Origin: Microbispora bryophytorum
GTDB taxonomy: Bacteria; Actinomycetota; Actinomycetes; Streptosporangiales; Streptosporangiaceae
Length of the DNA stretch: 64,000 nt
Assembly (NCBI RefSeq): GCF_006874465.1
Contig: NZ_VIRL01000003.1
Location: 124,001-188,000 of the forward strand
Direction of reading: 5' to 3'
Below are positions 25,761 through 36,604 of the stretch, in pieces (position 1 is the first letter of the stretch; each line of letters begins with the position of its first letter). Under the pieces are notes generated by a model that was not told the origin of the DNA, ran no database searches, and was given only the letters and a program-made list of their open reading frames with translations. The position numbers were made by a program, and so were the translations under genes.

Positions 25761-26843
25761 CAGGATGTTCTTGGCGGCGTTGACGTCCCGGTCGTGCCGG
25801 GTGCCGCAGTCCGGGCACGACCAGTGCCGGGTGGACAGGGAGAGTGCGGCGAGCAGGTGCCCGCACGCCGAGCACGTCTTGGACGACGGATACCAGCGGT
25901 CGATCACGACCAGACGCCGGCCGTACCGCTGGGTTTTGTATTCGAGCTGGCGGCGGAACTCCCCCCACCCGGCATCAGAGATCGCCCGGGCGAGGTGCCG
26001 GTTGCGGACCATGCCTTTGACGTTGAGGTCTTCGATCACGATCAGGTCGTGGTCGCGGACCAGGCGGGTAGATGTGCGGTGCAGGAAGTCGGCGCGGGCG
26101 TCGCGGACCTTGGTGTGGGCGCGGGCGACCTTCGCCTTGGCCTTGGCCCGGTTGTTGGACCCGCGCTGCTTGCGGGCCATGCGCCGCTGGTAGCGGGCCA
26201 GGTTCCTCGCCTTGCGCTCCAGATGGCGTGGGTTGGTGACCTTCTGTCCGGTCGAAAGCACGGCGAAATCGGTCACGCCCAGGTCGATGCCGGCCGACGC
26301 CCCGCCTGTGGGCAGCGGCTCGGGTTCGGCGGCTTCCTCCATGGCCAGGGAGGCGTACCAGCGGCCGTCGACATCGCGGGTGATGGTCACCATGGTCGGG
26401 TTGATCGTCGCAGGGTCCACGGCGGGCCAGGACCACACAAACTCGAGCGGGTGGTCCATCTTCGCGAGGAACAGTCGCCCGTCGCGCCAGCGGAACGCCG
26501 AGCGGGTGTAGGTCGCCGACTGGCGGCCGTGGCGGGACTTGAACCGCGGGTATTTGGCGCGTCCGGCGAAGAAGTTCGCGAACGCCGTGTGCTGGTGCCG
26601 CAACGCCTGCTGCAACGGGACGCTGGAGACCTCGTACAGGAAGTCGTGGCCGCCGTCGCGTTTCAACTCGGTCAGGTACCGGTCCGATTGCGCGTAAGAG
26701 GTTGTCTCACTTTCGTTGCGGTAGCGGGCCTGCCGCCATGCCAGGACCGTGTTCCAGACCAGGCGTACGCAGCCGAACGTGCGGTTCAACACCGCAGCTT
26801 GTTCGGTGGTGGGGTACACCCGCACCTTGTAGGCCGTACGCAT
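25641..26843 (-). CDS. tnpB: TnpB RNA-guided nuclease (OrfB of IS605 family)
   Basis: This is a complete 400-residue TnpB. The N-terminal helix-turn-helix/WED region starts MRTAYKVRVYPTTEQ. The RuvC-like nuclease triad is intact: Asp about 187 (GIDLGVTDFA), Glu about 271 (VIEDLNV) and Asp about 353 (RDVNAAKNI). A zinc ribbon with four Cys (CSACG and CPDCG) lies between the last two. TnpB cuts DNA matching the guide of its omega RNA and helps the element persist. The ATG start has no strong ribosome site. The last codons overlap the predicted omega RNA, and the stop is in its terminal hairpin. Confidence 0.93.
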   Translation of the reverse strand: MRTAYKVRVYPTTEQAAVLNRTFGCVRLVWNTVLAWRQARYRNESETTSYAQSDRYLTELKRDGGHDFLYEVSSVPLQQALRHQHTAFANFFAGRAKYPRFKSRHGRQSATYTRSAFRWRDGRLFLAKMDHPLEFVWSWPAVDPATINPTMVTITRDVDGRWYASLAMEEAAEPEPLPTGGASAGIDLGVTDFAVLSTGQKVTNPRHLERKARNLARYQRRMARKQRGSNNRAKAKAKVARAHTKVRDARADFLHRTSTRLVRDHDLIVIEDLNVKGMVRNRHLARAISDAGWGEFRRQLEYKTQRYGRRLVVIDRWYPSSKTCSACGHLLAALSLSTRHWSCPDCGTRHDRDVNAAKNILAAGRAVSACGADVSPQGSSLRRSAVKQETQPARGGIPRP

Positions 26844-26961
26844 GTTCGGAATTTACTGTCCCCTTGTTTGCTTGGTCAGCGAAAGGAGCAAAGTCGTGAG
26901 TGCTTCGCGCGCTGGGCTGTCACGGCTTCGCCGGGTCACCCGTGATGTGGTCCGGATTCCT

Positions 26962-26981
26962 CCCGGCCCTGAAGGACCGGG
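26962..26981 (-). repeat. Second omega-RNA-like terminal hairpin upstream of tnpB
   Basis: CCCGGCCC (26962-26969) faces GGACCGGG (26974-26981) with one mismatch and a TGAA loop. Read on the minus strand it ends in GGGAGGAATCC, resembling the right-end hairpin of TnpB elements. No tnpB remnant is visible next to it. It could be the true left end of the IS or a relic of another copy. Confidence 0.35.
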
Positions 26982-26999
26982 CTTCCTCCGGAGGCTGCG

Positions 27000-27284
27000 G
27001 TGAGAACGAGCGAGAGCACGGCCTGGGGGCCGTACCTGCTGGTGGTGGCGGCTGCGGCCGCCGGGCTGGGTGTGATCGGCCTGGGTGCGCCGGTGTCCGC
27101 GGGCGGTGCGATCATGGGATTCGGCTTTCTCGCCGGATCCCTGGTCCGGGTGACGGTCTCCGAACGGCGGGCGGGCGCGCTCGCGGTGCGCAGCAGACGG
27201 ATGGACGCGCTCACGCTGGCGGCGTTCGGCGCGGCGCTCGTCATCGGCTCGCTGCTCATGCTGCTGCGGCTGCACGACTCGTAG
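27000..27284 (+). CDS. DUF3017 small membrane protein
   Basis: This 94-residue protein has two or three transmembrane helices with a basic loop ([20 protein letters not shown]) between the second and third. It matches the DUF3017 family of actinobacteria. The start is GTG 27000 with GGAGG at 26990-26994. In related genomes this gene follows folD directly, whereas here it lies 10.6 kb away, immediately beside a TnpB element. Its ribosome site lies beside the IS-like hairpin. Function unknown; it precedes icd. Confidence 0.8.
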   Translation: MRTSESTAWGPYLLVVAAAAAGLGVIGLGAPVSAGGAIMGFGFLAGSLVRVTVSERRAGALAVRSRRMDALTLAAFGAALVIGSLLMLLRLHDS

Positions 27285-27322
27285 GAACACGACCTCGTCG
27301 CGGACTTACCACACCCGTCCGA

Positions 27323-27328
27323 TAGCCT
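27323..27328 (+). promoter_or_regulatory. icd: Candidate -10 box for icd
   Basis: TAGCCT in GATAGCCT fits TANNNT and would begin a leader of about 55 bases. AGAAGGGG before the ATG is the likely ribosome site. Confidence 0.4.
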
Positions 27329-27390
27329 CAACGGCCAGTGAGCCTCAAAAAGGACGTGCTGGCCAGTTAATCAGAAGGGGAACCCCACGC

Positions 27391-28608
27391 ATGCCCAAGA
27401 TCAAGGTAGCGGGCCCGGTCGTCGAGCTCGACGGCGACGAGATGACCCGGATCATCTGGCAGTTCATCAAGGACCAGCTGATCCTTCCCTACCTCGACGT
27501 CGACCTGAAGTACTACGACCTCGGCATTGAGCACCGCGACGCCACCGACGACCAGGTCACGATCGACGCCGCCAACGCCATCAAGCAGTACGGCGTGGGC
27601 GTGAAGTGCGCGACGATCACGCCGGACGAGGCCCGCGTCGAGGAGTTCGGCCTGAAGAAGATGTGGAAGTCCCCGAACGGGACGATCCGCAACATCCTCG
27701 GCGGTGTCATCTTCCGCGAGCCGATCATCATGTCGAACATCCCGCGGCTCGTGCCCGGCTGGACCAAGCCGATCGTCGTCGGCCGTCACGCCTTCGGCGA
27801 CCAGTACCGCGCCACCGACCTGAAGATCCCCGGCGAGGGCACGCTGACGCTGACGTTCACGCCGAAGGACGGCAGCGAGCCGATCGAGCTCAACGTCTTC
27901 GACTTCCCCGGTTCCGGCGTGGCCCTGGCGATGTACAACCTGGACGAGTCGATCCGCGACTTCGCCCGCGCCTCCATGCGGTACGGCCTCAACCGCGGCT
28001 ACCCGGTCTACCTGTCGACCAAGAACACGATCCTCAAGGCGTACGACGGCCGGTTCAAGGACATCTTCGCCGAGGTCTACGAGACCGAGTTCAAGGCGGA
28101 CTTCGAGGCCGCCGGGATCATCTACGAGCACCGCCTGATCGACGACATGGTGGCCGCCTCCCTGAAGTGGGAGGGCGGATACGTCTGGGCCTGCAAGAAC
28201 TACGACGGCGACGTCCAGTCGGACACGGTGGCGCAGGGCTTCGGCTCGCTCGGCCTCATGACCAGCGTGCTCATGACCCCCGACGGCCGCACCGTCGAGG
28301 CCGAGGCGGCGCACGGCACGGTGACGCGCCACTTCCGCCAGCACCAGCAGGGCAAGCCGACCTCCACCAACCCGATCGCCTCGATCTTCGCGTGGACCCG
28401 CGGCCTGCAGCACCGCGGCAAGCTCGACAACCAGCCCGAGGTCATCGACTTCGCCGAGAAGCTGGAGCAGGTCTGCGTCGAGACCGTCGAGGGCGGTCAG
28501 ATGACCAAGGACCTCGCGCTTCTGGTCGGCGGCGACGCCGAGTGGCTGACCACGCAGGACTTCCTCGCGGCGCTCGACGAGAACCTCAAGAAGAAGATGG
28601 CGCTGTAA
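27391..28608 (+). CDS. icd: NADP-dependent isocitrate dehydrogenase, homodimeric type
   Basis: This enzyme oxidatively decarboxylates isocitrate to 2-oxoglutarate. At 405 residues it belongs to the eukaryote-like dimeric NADP-IDH group. [19 protein letters not shown] starts the fold, SPNGTIRN near residue 94 binds isocitrate, and the cofactor region [20 protein letters not shown] lies near residue 310. It runs in parallel with the citrate synthase and sucCD genes elsewhere in the window. A strong hairpin terminator follows. Confidence 0.96.
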   Translation: MPKIKVAGPVVELDGDEMTRIIWQFIKDQLILPYLDVDLKYYDLGIEHRDATDDQVTIDAANAIKQYGVGVKCATITPDEARVEEFGLKKMWKSPNGTIRNILGGVIFREPIIMSNIPRLVPGWTKPIVVGRHAFGDQYRATDLKIPGEGTLTLTFTPKDGSEPIELNVFDFPGSGVALAMYNLDESIRDFARASMRYGLNRGYPVYLSTKNTILKAYDGRFKDIFAEVYETEFKADFEAAGIIYEHRLIDDMVAASLKWEGGYVWACKNYDGDVQSDTVAQGFGSLGLMTSVLMTPDGRTVEAEAAHGTVTRHFRQHQQGKPTSTNPIASIFAWTRGLQHRGKLDNQPEVIDFAEKLEQVCVETVEGGQMTKDLALLVGGDAEWLTTQDFLAALDENLKKKMAL

Positions 28609-28638
28609 CACCGCTTCACCGGAACACCGCTTCACCGG
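28607..28638. repeat. 16-bp tandem duplication at the icd stop codon
   Basis: AACACCGCTTCACCGG occurs twice in succession (28607-28622 and 28623-28638). The first copy begins within the TAA stop of icd. It separates the gene from its terminator hairpin. Confidence 0.85.
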
Positions 28639-28641
28639 CAG

Positions 28642-28674
28642 GGGGCCGCCCGGACGTTTCCGGACGGCCCCTTT
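28642..28674 (+). terminator. Rho-independent terminator of icd
   Basis: A 13-bp stem (28642-28654 with 28659-28671, one C-A mismatch) has a 4-base loop and is followed by TTTC. It lies 34 bases after the icd stop and is the clearest classical terminator in the window. Confidence 0.85.
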
Positions 28675-28816
28675 CCCGTGACTCCGGGGTAGGGGCCGCT
28701 CGCTCCTTTGTCACGGTTTCCTGACGTCACGGCGCGGTATCGGGCCGCGGAACCGTCACACCGGGGCCGTAAAGTTCTGGGTGGCCGGATACTTTTGCCG
28801 AATCGTGGGGAACGGG

Positions 28817-30907
<2,091 letters not shown>

Positions 30908-30928
30908 GGCCTCCGCCGGGCGGGTGGG

Positions 30929-31465
30929 TCAGGCCCGGCGTTCGAGCTGGGCCATGGCGTCGTTCACCCACTGCAGCGTGGTGCGGGTGTGCCGGATGCC
31001 GAGGTCCAGGGCGAGATCGCCGAACCTGACCCCGGACGTCCCCTCCGGGACGGGGGAGGCGTGTTTGGCCGCCCAGAGGGCCTCCAGCTCGGCCAGCTTC
31101 CGTTCCGCGTATGTCTTCAGCCGTTCCAGCACGGCCAGCGCCTCGCCGGGGTCGAGCAGCGGGAGCAGGAACGCCTGCAACGCGATCTCGCTGCGGGCCG
31201 GACCCGTGGGGTCGTGCCCGATCAGCCAGGCGCGCAGCTCCGCGCGGCCCTCCGGCGTGATCGAGTAGATCTTGCGCCCCCGCGCTCCCTCTGCCTCCAC
31301 CGTGACCAGCCCGTCGGCGGTCATCTTCGCCAGCTCGGGATAGATCTGGCTGTGCCCCGCCTGCCAGGCGTGGGCCACGGACCGCTCGAACCCTTTGGTC
31401 AGGTCGTAGCCGCTCGCCGAGCCGTAGGCCGACAGCACACCGAGAAGAGCCATGCGCAGGGACAT
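30929..31465 (-). CDS. PadR-family transcriptional repressor
   Basis: This 178-residue regulator has the PadR winged helix (MALLGVLSAYGSASGYDLTKGFERS, then QIYPELAKMTADGLV) and a C-terminal Vir-like helical dimerisation domain (about 90-178). It is divergent from a DHA2 drug transporter and should repress it until a ligand binds. The start is ATG 31465. TATAGT ends 7 bases before it, a leaderless arrangement, and GGAGG is only one base away from the ATG. Two copies of an ACATGTCA-type operator lie in the divergent region. Confidence 0.9.
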   Translation of the reverse strand: MSLRMALLGVLSAYGSASGYDLTKGFERSVAHAWQAGHSQIYPELAKMTADGLVTVEAEGARGRKIYSITPEGRAELRAWLIGHDPTGPARSEIALQAFLLPLLDPGEALAVLERLKTYAERKLAELEALWAAKHASPVPEGTSGVRFGDLALDLGIRHTRTTLQWVNDAMAQLERRA

Positions 31466-31472
31466 GCCTCCA

Positions 31473-31478
31473 ACTATA
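31473..31478 (-). promoter_or_regulatory. Predicted -10 box of padR, leaderless arrangement
   Basis: On the minus strand TATAGT lies 7 bases before the padR ATG. The adjacent operator (31488-31511) covers the -35 region, so PadR could repress itself. Confidence 0.45.
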
Positions 31479-31487
31479 CCTCCGGAT

Positions 31488-31511
31488 TGACATGTCAGAA
31501 CTTACATGTCA
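31488..31511. promoter_or_regulatory. PadR operator, two ACATGTCA sites
   Basis: TGACATGTCA (31488-31497) is a perfect 10-bp palindrome. A second copy, TTACATGTCA (31502-31511), follows with a 14-bp centre-to-centre distance. The pair lies between padR and the MFS gene. It resembles the ATGT-ACAT operators of known PadR proteins. Confidence 0.65.
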
Positions 31512-31521
31512 CCTTCGACAC

Positions 31522-32949
31522 ATGCGATCCAGAAACGGACTCCTCCTGTTCGCCGTGCTCGGCGGCATGTTCCTGGCGATGCTCGACCAGACGATCGTCG
31601 GTACCGCGCTGCCGAGGATCACCACCGAGCTGGGCGGCACCGGCCTCTACACCTGGGTGGTGACCGCCTATCTCCTCACCTCGACCGTTACGGTCCCGCT
31701 CTACGGCCGGCTCTCCGACGCGTACGGGCGAAAGCCGCTCCTGCTGGTCGGGGTGGTCCTTTTCCTGCTGGGCTCGATCCTGTCCGGGGCGGCGCAGAGC
31801 ATGGGGCAGCTCATCGCCTTCCGCGGCGTGCAGGGGCTCGGCGCGGGCGCGCTGCTGCCGCTGTCGCTGGCGCTGGTGATCGATCTGTTCCCGCCGGAGC
31901 GCGGCGGGAAGGTGCAGGGCGCCCTCGGCGGCGTCATGGCGCTGAGCTACATCGCCGGGCCGTTCCTCGGCGGCCTGTTCACCGACCACGCGAGCTGGCG
32001 CTGGGCCTTCTACGTGAACGTCCCGATCGGCGCCGTCCTCGTGGCCATCATCGTGTGGCGGCTGCCGCACCGGCCGGGGCACGGAGGGGCGCGGCCCGAC
32101 TATCCCGGCATCGCCGTGTTCAGCGCCGCGATCAGCGCCCTGCTCGTCGGCCTGACCGAGAAGGGGATCGACGGCCACACCTGGACGAGCGGGCCGGTGG
32201 CCGGGCCGCTCGGCGCGGCGCTCGCGCTGCTCGTGGTGTTCGTCCTCGTCGAGCGGCGGGCCGCCGAGCCGATCGTGCCGCTCCACCTGTTCTCGAACGG
32301 CACGTACTCGCTGGTCAACGTCGCGTCGTTCTTCACGGCGTTCTGCATGTACGCCGGGGTGGTCTTCCTGCCCCGCTACTTCCAGGAGGCGCACGGCCTG
32401 AGCGCGACCTCCTCGGGGCTGCACATCTACCCGCTGATGCTGGCGATGGTCGTGGGCAGCGCGGTCACCGGCGCCCTCATCTCGCGTACGCGCCGCTACA
32501 AGCCGTGGCTGGTGATCGCGCCGGTCTTCCTCGTCGCGGGCACGGCGCTGTGCGCGAACCTCGAGGTCGGCACCTCGACGCCGCTGCTCGCCGCATGGAT
32601 GGCGCTGATCGGGCTCGGCATGGGGCCCATGCTGTCCGGCCTCACCGTGGCGATCCAGACATCCGTCCCGCCCCGGTATATCGGCACGGCCAGCGCGAAC
32701 CTGACGTTCTTCCGGCAGATCGGCGGCTCGGTCGCGCTGGCCGTCGCCGGCACGGCGTACACGTCGGTGGTGACGCGGGAGGCGCCCGTGCACGGCATGC
32801 CCGCGGCTCACGCCGCCGCGACCGCGACCGTCATCCCCTGGCTGGGGGTCGTGGGCGCGGTCGTCGCCCTCCTCGCGCTCACCCTGCTGCCGCGGGGCGA
32901 TGCGCGGCTCGGCGGGCCCGCACCGCAGCGGGACCTCGTCGCCGCGTGA
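31522..32949 (+). CDS. DHA2-family MFS drug exporter (14 TMS)
   Basis: This proton-driven multidrug exporter has about 14 membrane helices. Motif A (GRLSDAYGRKPLLL) follows helix 2, and motif C-like GPFLGGLFTDHASWRWAFYVNVPIG lies around helix 5. From ATG 31522 it has 475 residues, and the first helix follows after six residues as usual. An in-frame ATG at 31492 lies inside the PadR operator and would add ten residues; neither start has a ribosome site. It is divergent from padR, its likely repressor. The substrate is unknown. Confidence 0.88.
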   Translation: MRSRNGLLLFAVLGGMFLAMLDQTIVGTALPRITTELGGTGLYTWVVTAYLLTSTVTVPLYGRLSDAYGRKPLLLVGVVLFLLGSILSGAAQSMGQLIAFRGVQGLGAGALLPLSLALVIDLFPPERGGKVQGALGGVMALSYIAGPFLGGLFTDHASWRWAFYVNVPIGAVLVAIIVWRLPHRPGHGGARPDYPGIAVFSAAISALLVGLTEKGIDGHTWTSGPVAGPLGAALALLVVFVLVERRAAEPIVPLHLFSNGTYSLVNVASFFTAFCMYAGVVFLPRYFQEAHGLSATSSGLHIYPLMLAMVVGSAVTGALISRTRRYKPWLVIAPVFLVAGTALCANLEVGTSTPLLAAWMALIGLGMGPMLSGLTVAIQTSVPPRYIGTASANLTFFRQIGGSVALAVAGTAYTSVVTREAPVHGMPAAHAAATATVIPWLGVVGAVVALLALTLLPRGDARLGGPAPQRDLVAA

Positions 32950-33067
32950 GACGGGCGCGAGACGGGCGTGAAGCGGTGCGTCAGCGGCGCTGCGAGCGGC
33001 GTGTCGGACGGTGCGCGGGGCCCGTCCGACACGATTGAATTGATCTCAAGCGTTCGGGGGAGCGGCA

Positions 33068-33943
33068 GTGGGTCGTAGGGTCGTCACGGGTTTGGTCTGT
33101 GTGTTCGTCGCCGGAGCGCCGCAACCGGCGCTCGCCGCCTCCGGGGAGCCTCCCCGGCCGGCGCCGGTGAAGGAGCCGTTGGAAAATCAATGGGGCACGG
33201 CCGACCTGAAGGTCGGCATCACCGCCTCGCCGAAGGTGGCGCAACCGGGGCAGCCGTTGACCTACCACGTCACCGTGCACAACAAGGGCCCGGGGGACGC
33301 CGTGCTGCCGACGCTGCGGGTCGCGCTGCCGAAGGACTTCCAGATCGTCAACGTGGGCGTGGCGGAGTGCGAGCCCGGCCGGGCGCGCAACCGGGTCGTC
33401 TGCCACTCGTCCGACGACGTCCTGCCCGGCGGCTCGGGCGACATGACGATCACGGGAGTGATCGCGCCGGGCGCGCACGGTCCGCTGCGGGCGCGCGCCG
33501 ACCTGTCCTCCGAGGTGCTCGACCAGGACGAGACCGACAACACGGCCGAGGCGGTGAACAAGGTCGACGAGGGGGCCGACCTGGCGATGCGGTTCCGCTC
33601 CTCGACCAAATTCATCCGCCCGGGCCACTGGTTCTCCGTGCGGGCGGAGGTGCGCAACCGGGGGCCGCGCGTCGTGCGGGACGCCTACGTGTTCTTCCAG
33701 CCGCGCCAGGCCCGGCTGGAGTCCGCCCGGGGTGGGCGCTGCCGGGGGAACCGCCAGTTCGTGGGGTGCTCGCTGCCGCCGATCAGGTCGGGGTCGCGCG
33801 GGCTGCTCGAACTCGTGTTCCGGGTGCCGTCCCGGGCCTCGCACGCCGTGGCGACGATGGCCACCGTCTACTCGCGCCGCTACGGCGACCGCCGCCCGGC
33901 CAACAACAAGGCGAGCGTACGGGTGGCTCTGCGCCGGGCCTGA
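33068..33943 (+). CDS. Secreted protein with two DUF11/CARDB-type Ig-like repeats
   Basis: This 291-residue exported protein has a signal peptide ending near LAAS (residue 25) and two Ig-like modules. Module one (about 46-165) reads ADLKVGITASPKVAQPGQPLTYHVTVHNKGPGDA, and module two (about 170-290) repeats ADLAMRFRSSTKFIRPGHWFSVRAEVRNRGPR. Each has a Cys pair. Such modules are usually stalks or adhesion spacers, but here they stand alone with no anchor. The start is GTG 33068 with GGGGGAG upstream. It converges on galE, and its function is unknown. Confidence 0.72.
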   Translation: MGRRVVTGLVCVFVAGAPQPALAASGEPPRPAPVKEPLENQWGTADLKVGITASPKVAQPGQPLTYHVTVHNKGPGDAVLPTLRVALPKDFQIVNVGVAECEPGRARNRVVCHSSDDVLPGGSGDMTITGVIAPGAHGPLRARADLSSEVLDQDETDNTAEAVNKVDEGADLAMRFRSSTKFIRPGHWFSVRAEVRNRGPRVVRDAYVFFQPRQARLESARGGRCRGNRQFVGCSLPPIRSGSRGLLELVFRVPSRASHAVATMATVYSRRYGDRRPANNKASVRVALRRA

Positions 33944-33991
33944 CCCGGCGGCGCGCCGTCGGCCGGGCCGCCGGGTCACACATGCGTCGGG

Positions 33992-34086
33992 AGTCCGGCC
34001 GGGGATGGGAAGTCCAGCCGGGGACCGGCAGTCCGCCGGGCATCGAGATCCCGGCCGGTGATCGAGAGCCCGGCCGGGGGAGCCCG
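33992..34086. repeat. Degenerate 17-19 bp GCCGG tandem repeats
   Basis: Five imperfect units of the type GTCC-GCCGGGGA occur in series between the convergent secreted-protein gene and galE. They can form several alternative hairpins and may end both transcripts. No gene is visible in 33944-34100. Confidence 0.5.
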
Positions 34087-34100
34087 CGGGGGAGCGGGGT

Positions 34101-35054
34101 TCAGGCGGGCTTCGCGGAGGCGGTCCAGGCGTCGGCGACCATGTCCCGCAGCGTCGCGTGAGCCGGCTTCCAGCCCAGCTCGCGCTGGATCTTCTCCGAC
34201 GACGCCACCAGCACGGCCGGATCGCCGGGACGGCGCGCCGCGACGGTGGTCGGGATGGGGTGCCCGGTCACCTCGCGGCAGACGTCCACGACCTCCTTGA
34301 CCGAGAAGCCCGCGCCGCTGCCGAGGTTGTAGATCCGGTGCTCACCGGGCGTGCAGGCGTCGAGGGCGAGCAGGTGCGCGCGGGCGAGGTCGGCGACGTG
34401 GACGTAGTCGCGGACGCAGGTGCCGTCCGGCGTGGGGTAGTCGGTGCCGAAGACGCTGACCGACTCGCGCTCGCCCAGAGCCACCTTCAGGACGTTGGGG
34501 ATCAGATGGGTCTCGACCGTGTGCCGCTCGCGGAACGCGCCGTACGCCCCGGCAACGTTGAAGTAGCGCAGGCTGACCGCGCCGAGGCCGTACAGCCCGG
34601 CGAAGGCGGTGAGCGCGGTGTCCACGGCGAGTTTGGACGCGCCGTAGGGGTTGCCCGGGCGGGTCGGGTCGGTCTCCAGGATGGGAGTGCGCTCCGGCTC
34701 GCCGTAGGTGGCGGCGGTGGAGGAGAACACGATCCGGTTCACCCCGGTCCGACGCATGGCGTCGAGCAGCGCGAGCGTGCCGCCGAGATTGTGCGACCAG
34801 TACAGCCCCGGCTTCTCGACCGACTCGCCCACCAGCGACTTGGCCGCGAAGTGCAGCACGGCGTCATAGCCGTCGGCGAGCACGCCCTCGGCCTTGATGA
34901 TCGACGCCTGCACGAACGAGGCCCCGGGCGGCACCGCGTCGGCGTGCCCGGTCGACAGGTCGTCGAGCACCGTGACCTCGTGCCCCTCCTCCAGGAGTTG
35001 CGCCGCCACGACGCTGCCGATGTACCCGGCTCCACCAGTAACCAGCAGCTTCAC
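34101..35054 (-). CDS. galE: UDP-glucose 4-epimerase
   Basis: This extended short-chain dehydrogenase interconverts UDP-glucose and UDP-galactose using bound NAD. It has 317 residues. The Rossmann motif [10 protein letters not shown] is at residues 5-14. SSTAAT near residue 122 and YGASK near residue 147 form the Ser-Tyr-Lys centre. YFNVAGA and a conserved C-terminal substrate loop ([18 protein letters not shown]) are characteristic of GalE. It stands alone, divergent from the CBS-domain protein. Other UDP-sugar epimerases of the same fold cannot be fully excluded. Confidence 0.92.
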   Translation of the reverse strand: MKLLVTGGAGYIGSVVAAQLLEEGHEVTVLDDLSTGHADAVPPGASFVQASIIKAEGVLADGYDAVLHFAAKSLVGESVEKPGLYWSHNLGGTLALLDAMRRTGVNRIVFSSTAATYGEPERTPILETDPTRPGNPYGASKLAVDTALTAFAGLYGLGAVSLRYFNVAGAYGAFRERHTVETHLIPNVLKVALGERESVSVFGTDYPTPDGTCVRDYVHVADLARAHLLALDACTPGEHRIYNLGSGAGFSVKEVVDVCREVTGHPIPTTVAARRPGDPAVLVASSEKIQRELGWKPAHATLRDMVADAWTASAKPA

Positions 35055-35212
35055 TGTTTACTCCTGTTCAAATCTGTTGGATTATGTACGTCCAGGGCCT
35101 AGCTTACGCGGTTCCCAGGAGGAGCGGGTTAAATGCCACCAGTACCGCAATCTCAGCAAGCCGCGGGGGATTGCGACGACCGGCCTGGCCTGCCTGACAC
35201 CCGAACGGACTG

Positions 35213-36532
35213 ATGACGTTGAGCAACGTCGCGGTGACCATCGCCCTGGTCCTGATATTCATCCTGATCGGCGGCTTCTTCGCCGCGGCCGAGATGGCGA
35301 TGGTCTCGCTGCGGGAGAGCCAGATCCGCCGCCTGAGCCGCGACGAGGGACGCCGCGGCGCGCGGGTGCAGAAGCTCGCCCGCGACCCCAACCGCTTCCT
35401 GTCGGCCATCCAGGTCGGGGTGACCGTGGCGACCGTGCTGTCGGCCGCGCTCGGCGCCGACGCGCTGGGCCCGCGGTTCGCCCCGGTCCTTGAGCAGTGG
35501 GGCCTGCGGCCGAGCGCGGCCGCGTCCGTCGCGTTCGTGGCCGTCACGCTGGCCATCTCGTACGTGACCCTGGTGCTCGGTGAGCTGGCGCCCAAGCGGC
35601 TCGGCCGGCAACGGGCGGAGAACCTGTCGCTCGCGACCGCCCCGCTGCTCGACCGGATCGCGACGCTGTCGAGGCCGGTGATCTGGCTGCTGTCCAAGTC
35701 GACCAACGGCGTCGTCCGCCTGCTCGGCGGCAACCCGTCCGCGGACAGGGCGGCCATGACCACCGAGGAGCTGCGCGACATGGTCGTGGGCCACACGGAC
35801 CTCACCCAGGACGAGCGCGACGTGATCGCCGAGGTGTTCGCGGCGGGCAAGCGGCAGCTCAGGGAGGTCATGCTGCCCCGCACGGAGGTCGAGTTCATGG
35901 CGGTGGACACCCCGCTCGCCGAGGCCGCCGTGCTCGCCGCGGCCATGCCGCACTCCCGGTTCCCCGTCTACCGCGACACCTACGACGACGTCATCGGGTT
36001 CGTCCACGTGCGGGATCTGCTCGACCCCGTGCGCACCGGACGGCTGGAGCCGATCAGCGAGGTCGTGCCGATCCGTCCGGTCAAGCTCGTGCCGGCGAGC
36101 AAGCGGGTCCTGGCCACGCTCGCGGAGATGCGCGACGAGGGCCACCACCTCGCCATCGTGGTGGACGAGTACGGCGGCACCGACGGCATCGTGACTCTGG
36201 AGGACCTGGTCGAGGAGCTCGTGGGCGACATCCGCGACGAATACGACGAGAGCGGCGACGCCGTACGCGTGATCGCCGGAGACATGGAGGTCGAGGGGCT
36301 GGTCAACCTCGACGAGTTCCACACGCAGACGGGCGTGCGGCTGCCCAGCGGGCCGTACGAGACCCTGGGCGGATACGTCATGGCATCCCTCGGCCACCTG
36401 CCCCAGAGCGGCGAGGTCGCCGAGGCGCCGGGCGTGAAGCTGACCGTGACGGAGATGGACGGACGCCGCGTCTCCCGTGTCCGCGTCACCCGCAATCCCC
36501 CCGAAAGCACGGCGCCCGTGACCGCCGGCTGA
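35213..36532 (+). CDS. CNNM/HlyC-CorC family membrane protein with CBS pair
   Basis: This 439-residue protein has an N-terminal DUF21 (CNNM) membrane domain of three or four helices (about 5-180). A CBS-domain pair (about 205-330) includes RTEVEFMAVDT and IVVDEYGGTDGIVTLEDLVEELVG. A C-terminal CorC_HlyC domain ends at about 425. Relatives are Mg/Co efflux proteins, and the older name hemolysin is misleading. The start ATG 35213 lacks a good ribosome site. It is divergent from galE and followed 72 bases later by trpS. Confidence 0.87.
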   Translation: MTLSNVAVTIALVLIFILIGGFFAAAEMAMVSLRESQIRRLSRDEGRRGARVQKLARDPNRFLSAIQVGVTVATVLSAALGADALGPRFAPVLEQWGLRPSAAASVAFVAVTLAISYVTLVLGELAPKRLGRQRAENLSLATAPLLDRIATLSRPVIWLLSKSTNGVVRLLGGNPSADRAAMTTEELRDMVVGHTDLTQDERDVIAEVFAAGKRQLREVMLPRTEVEFMAVDTPLAEAAVLAAAMPHSRFPVYRDTYDDVIGFVHVRDLLDPVRTGRLEPISEVVPIRPVKLVPASKRVLATLAEMRDEGHHLAIVVDEYGGTDGIVTLEDLVEELVGDIRDEYDESGDAVRVIAGDMEVEGLVNLDEFHTQTGVRLPSGPYETLGGYVMASLGHLPQSGEVAEAPGVKLTVTEMDGRRVSRVRVTRNPPESTAPVTAG

Positions 36533-36604
36533 GCGGCGGGCGGCTGTGCCCACCCCTGGCCGTGTCTGTCGCGGGCAGCCCGCGACTGCTGACAGAATTG
36601 CCGT

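Larger units (their letters stand above)
25605..26999 (-). mobile_element. IS200/IS605-type element carrying only tnpB (IS1341-like)
   Basis: The unit holds an intact tnpB but no tnpA, so it could move only with a transposase supplied in trans. The right end is put at 25625, where the omega-RNA-like hairpin is followed by TCAA on the minus strand, as in ISDra2. The left end is uncertain and lies between the tnpB start (26843) and DUF3017 (27000). The listed span includes the adjacent 20-base guide and a second hairpin of the same kind at 26962-26981. Confidence 0.65.

Noticed and set aside
27367-28635. 422-residue open frame antisense to icd
   Set aside because: It mirrors the codon bias of icd and is rich in Val, Leu, Asp and Gly without any motif.
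33992-34086. Possible CRISPR array
   Set aside because: Units are short (17-19 bp), degenerate and without distinct spacers. No cas gene is present.
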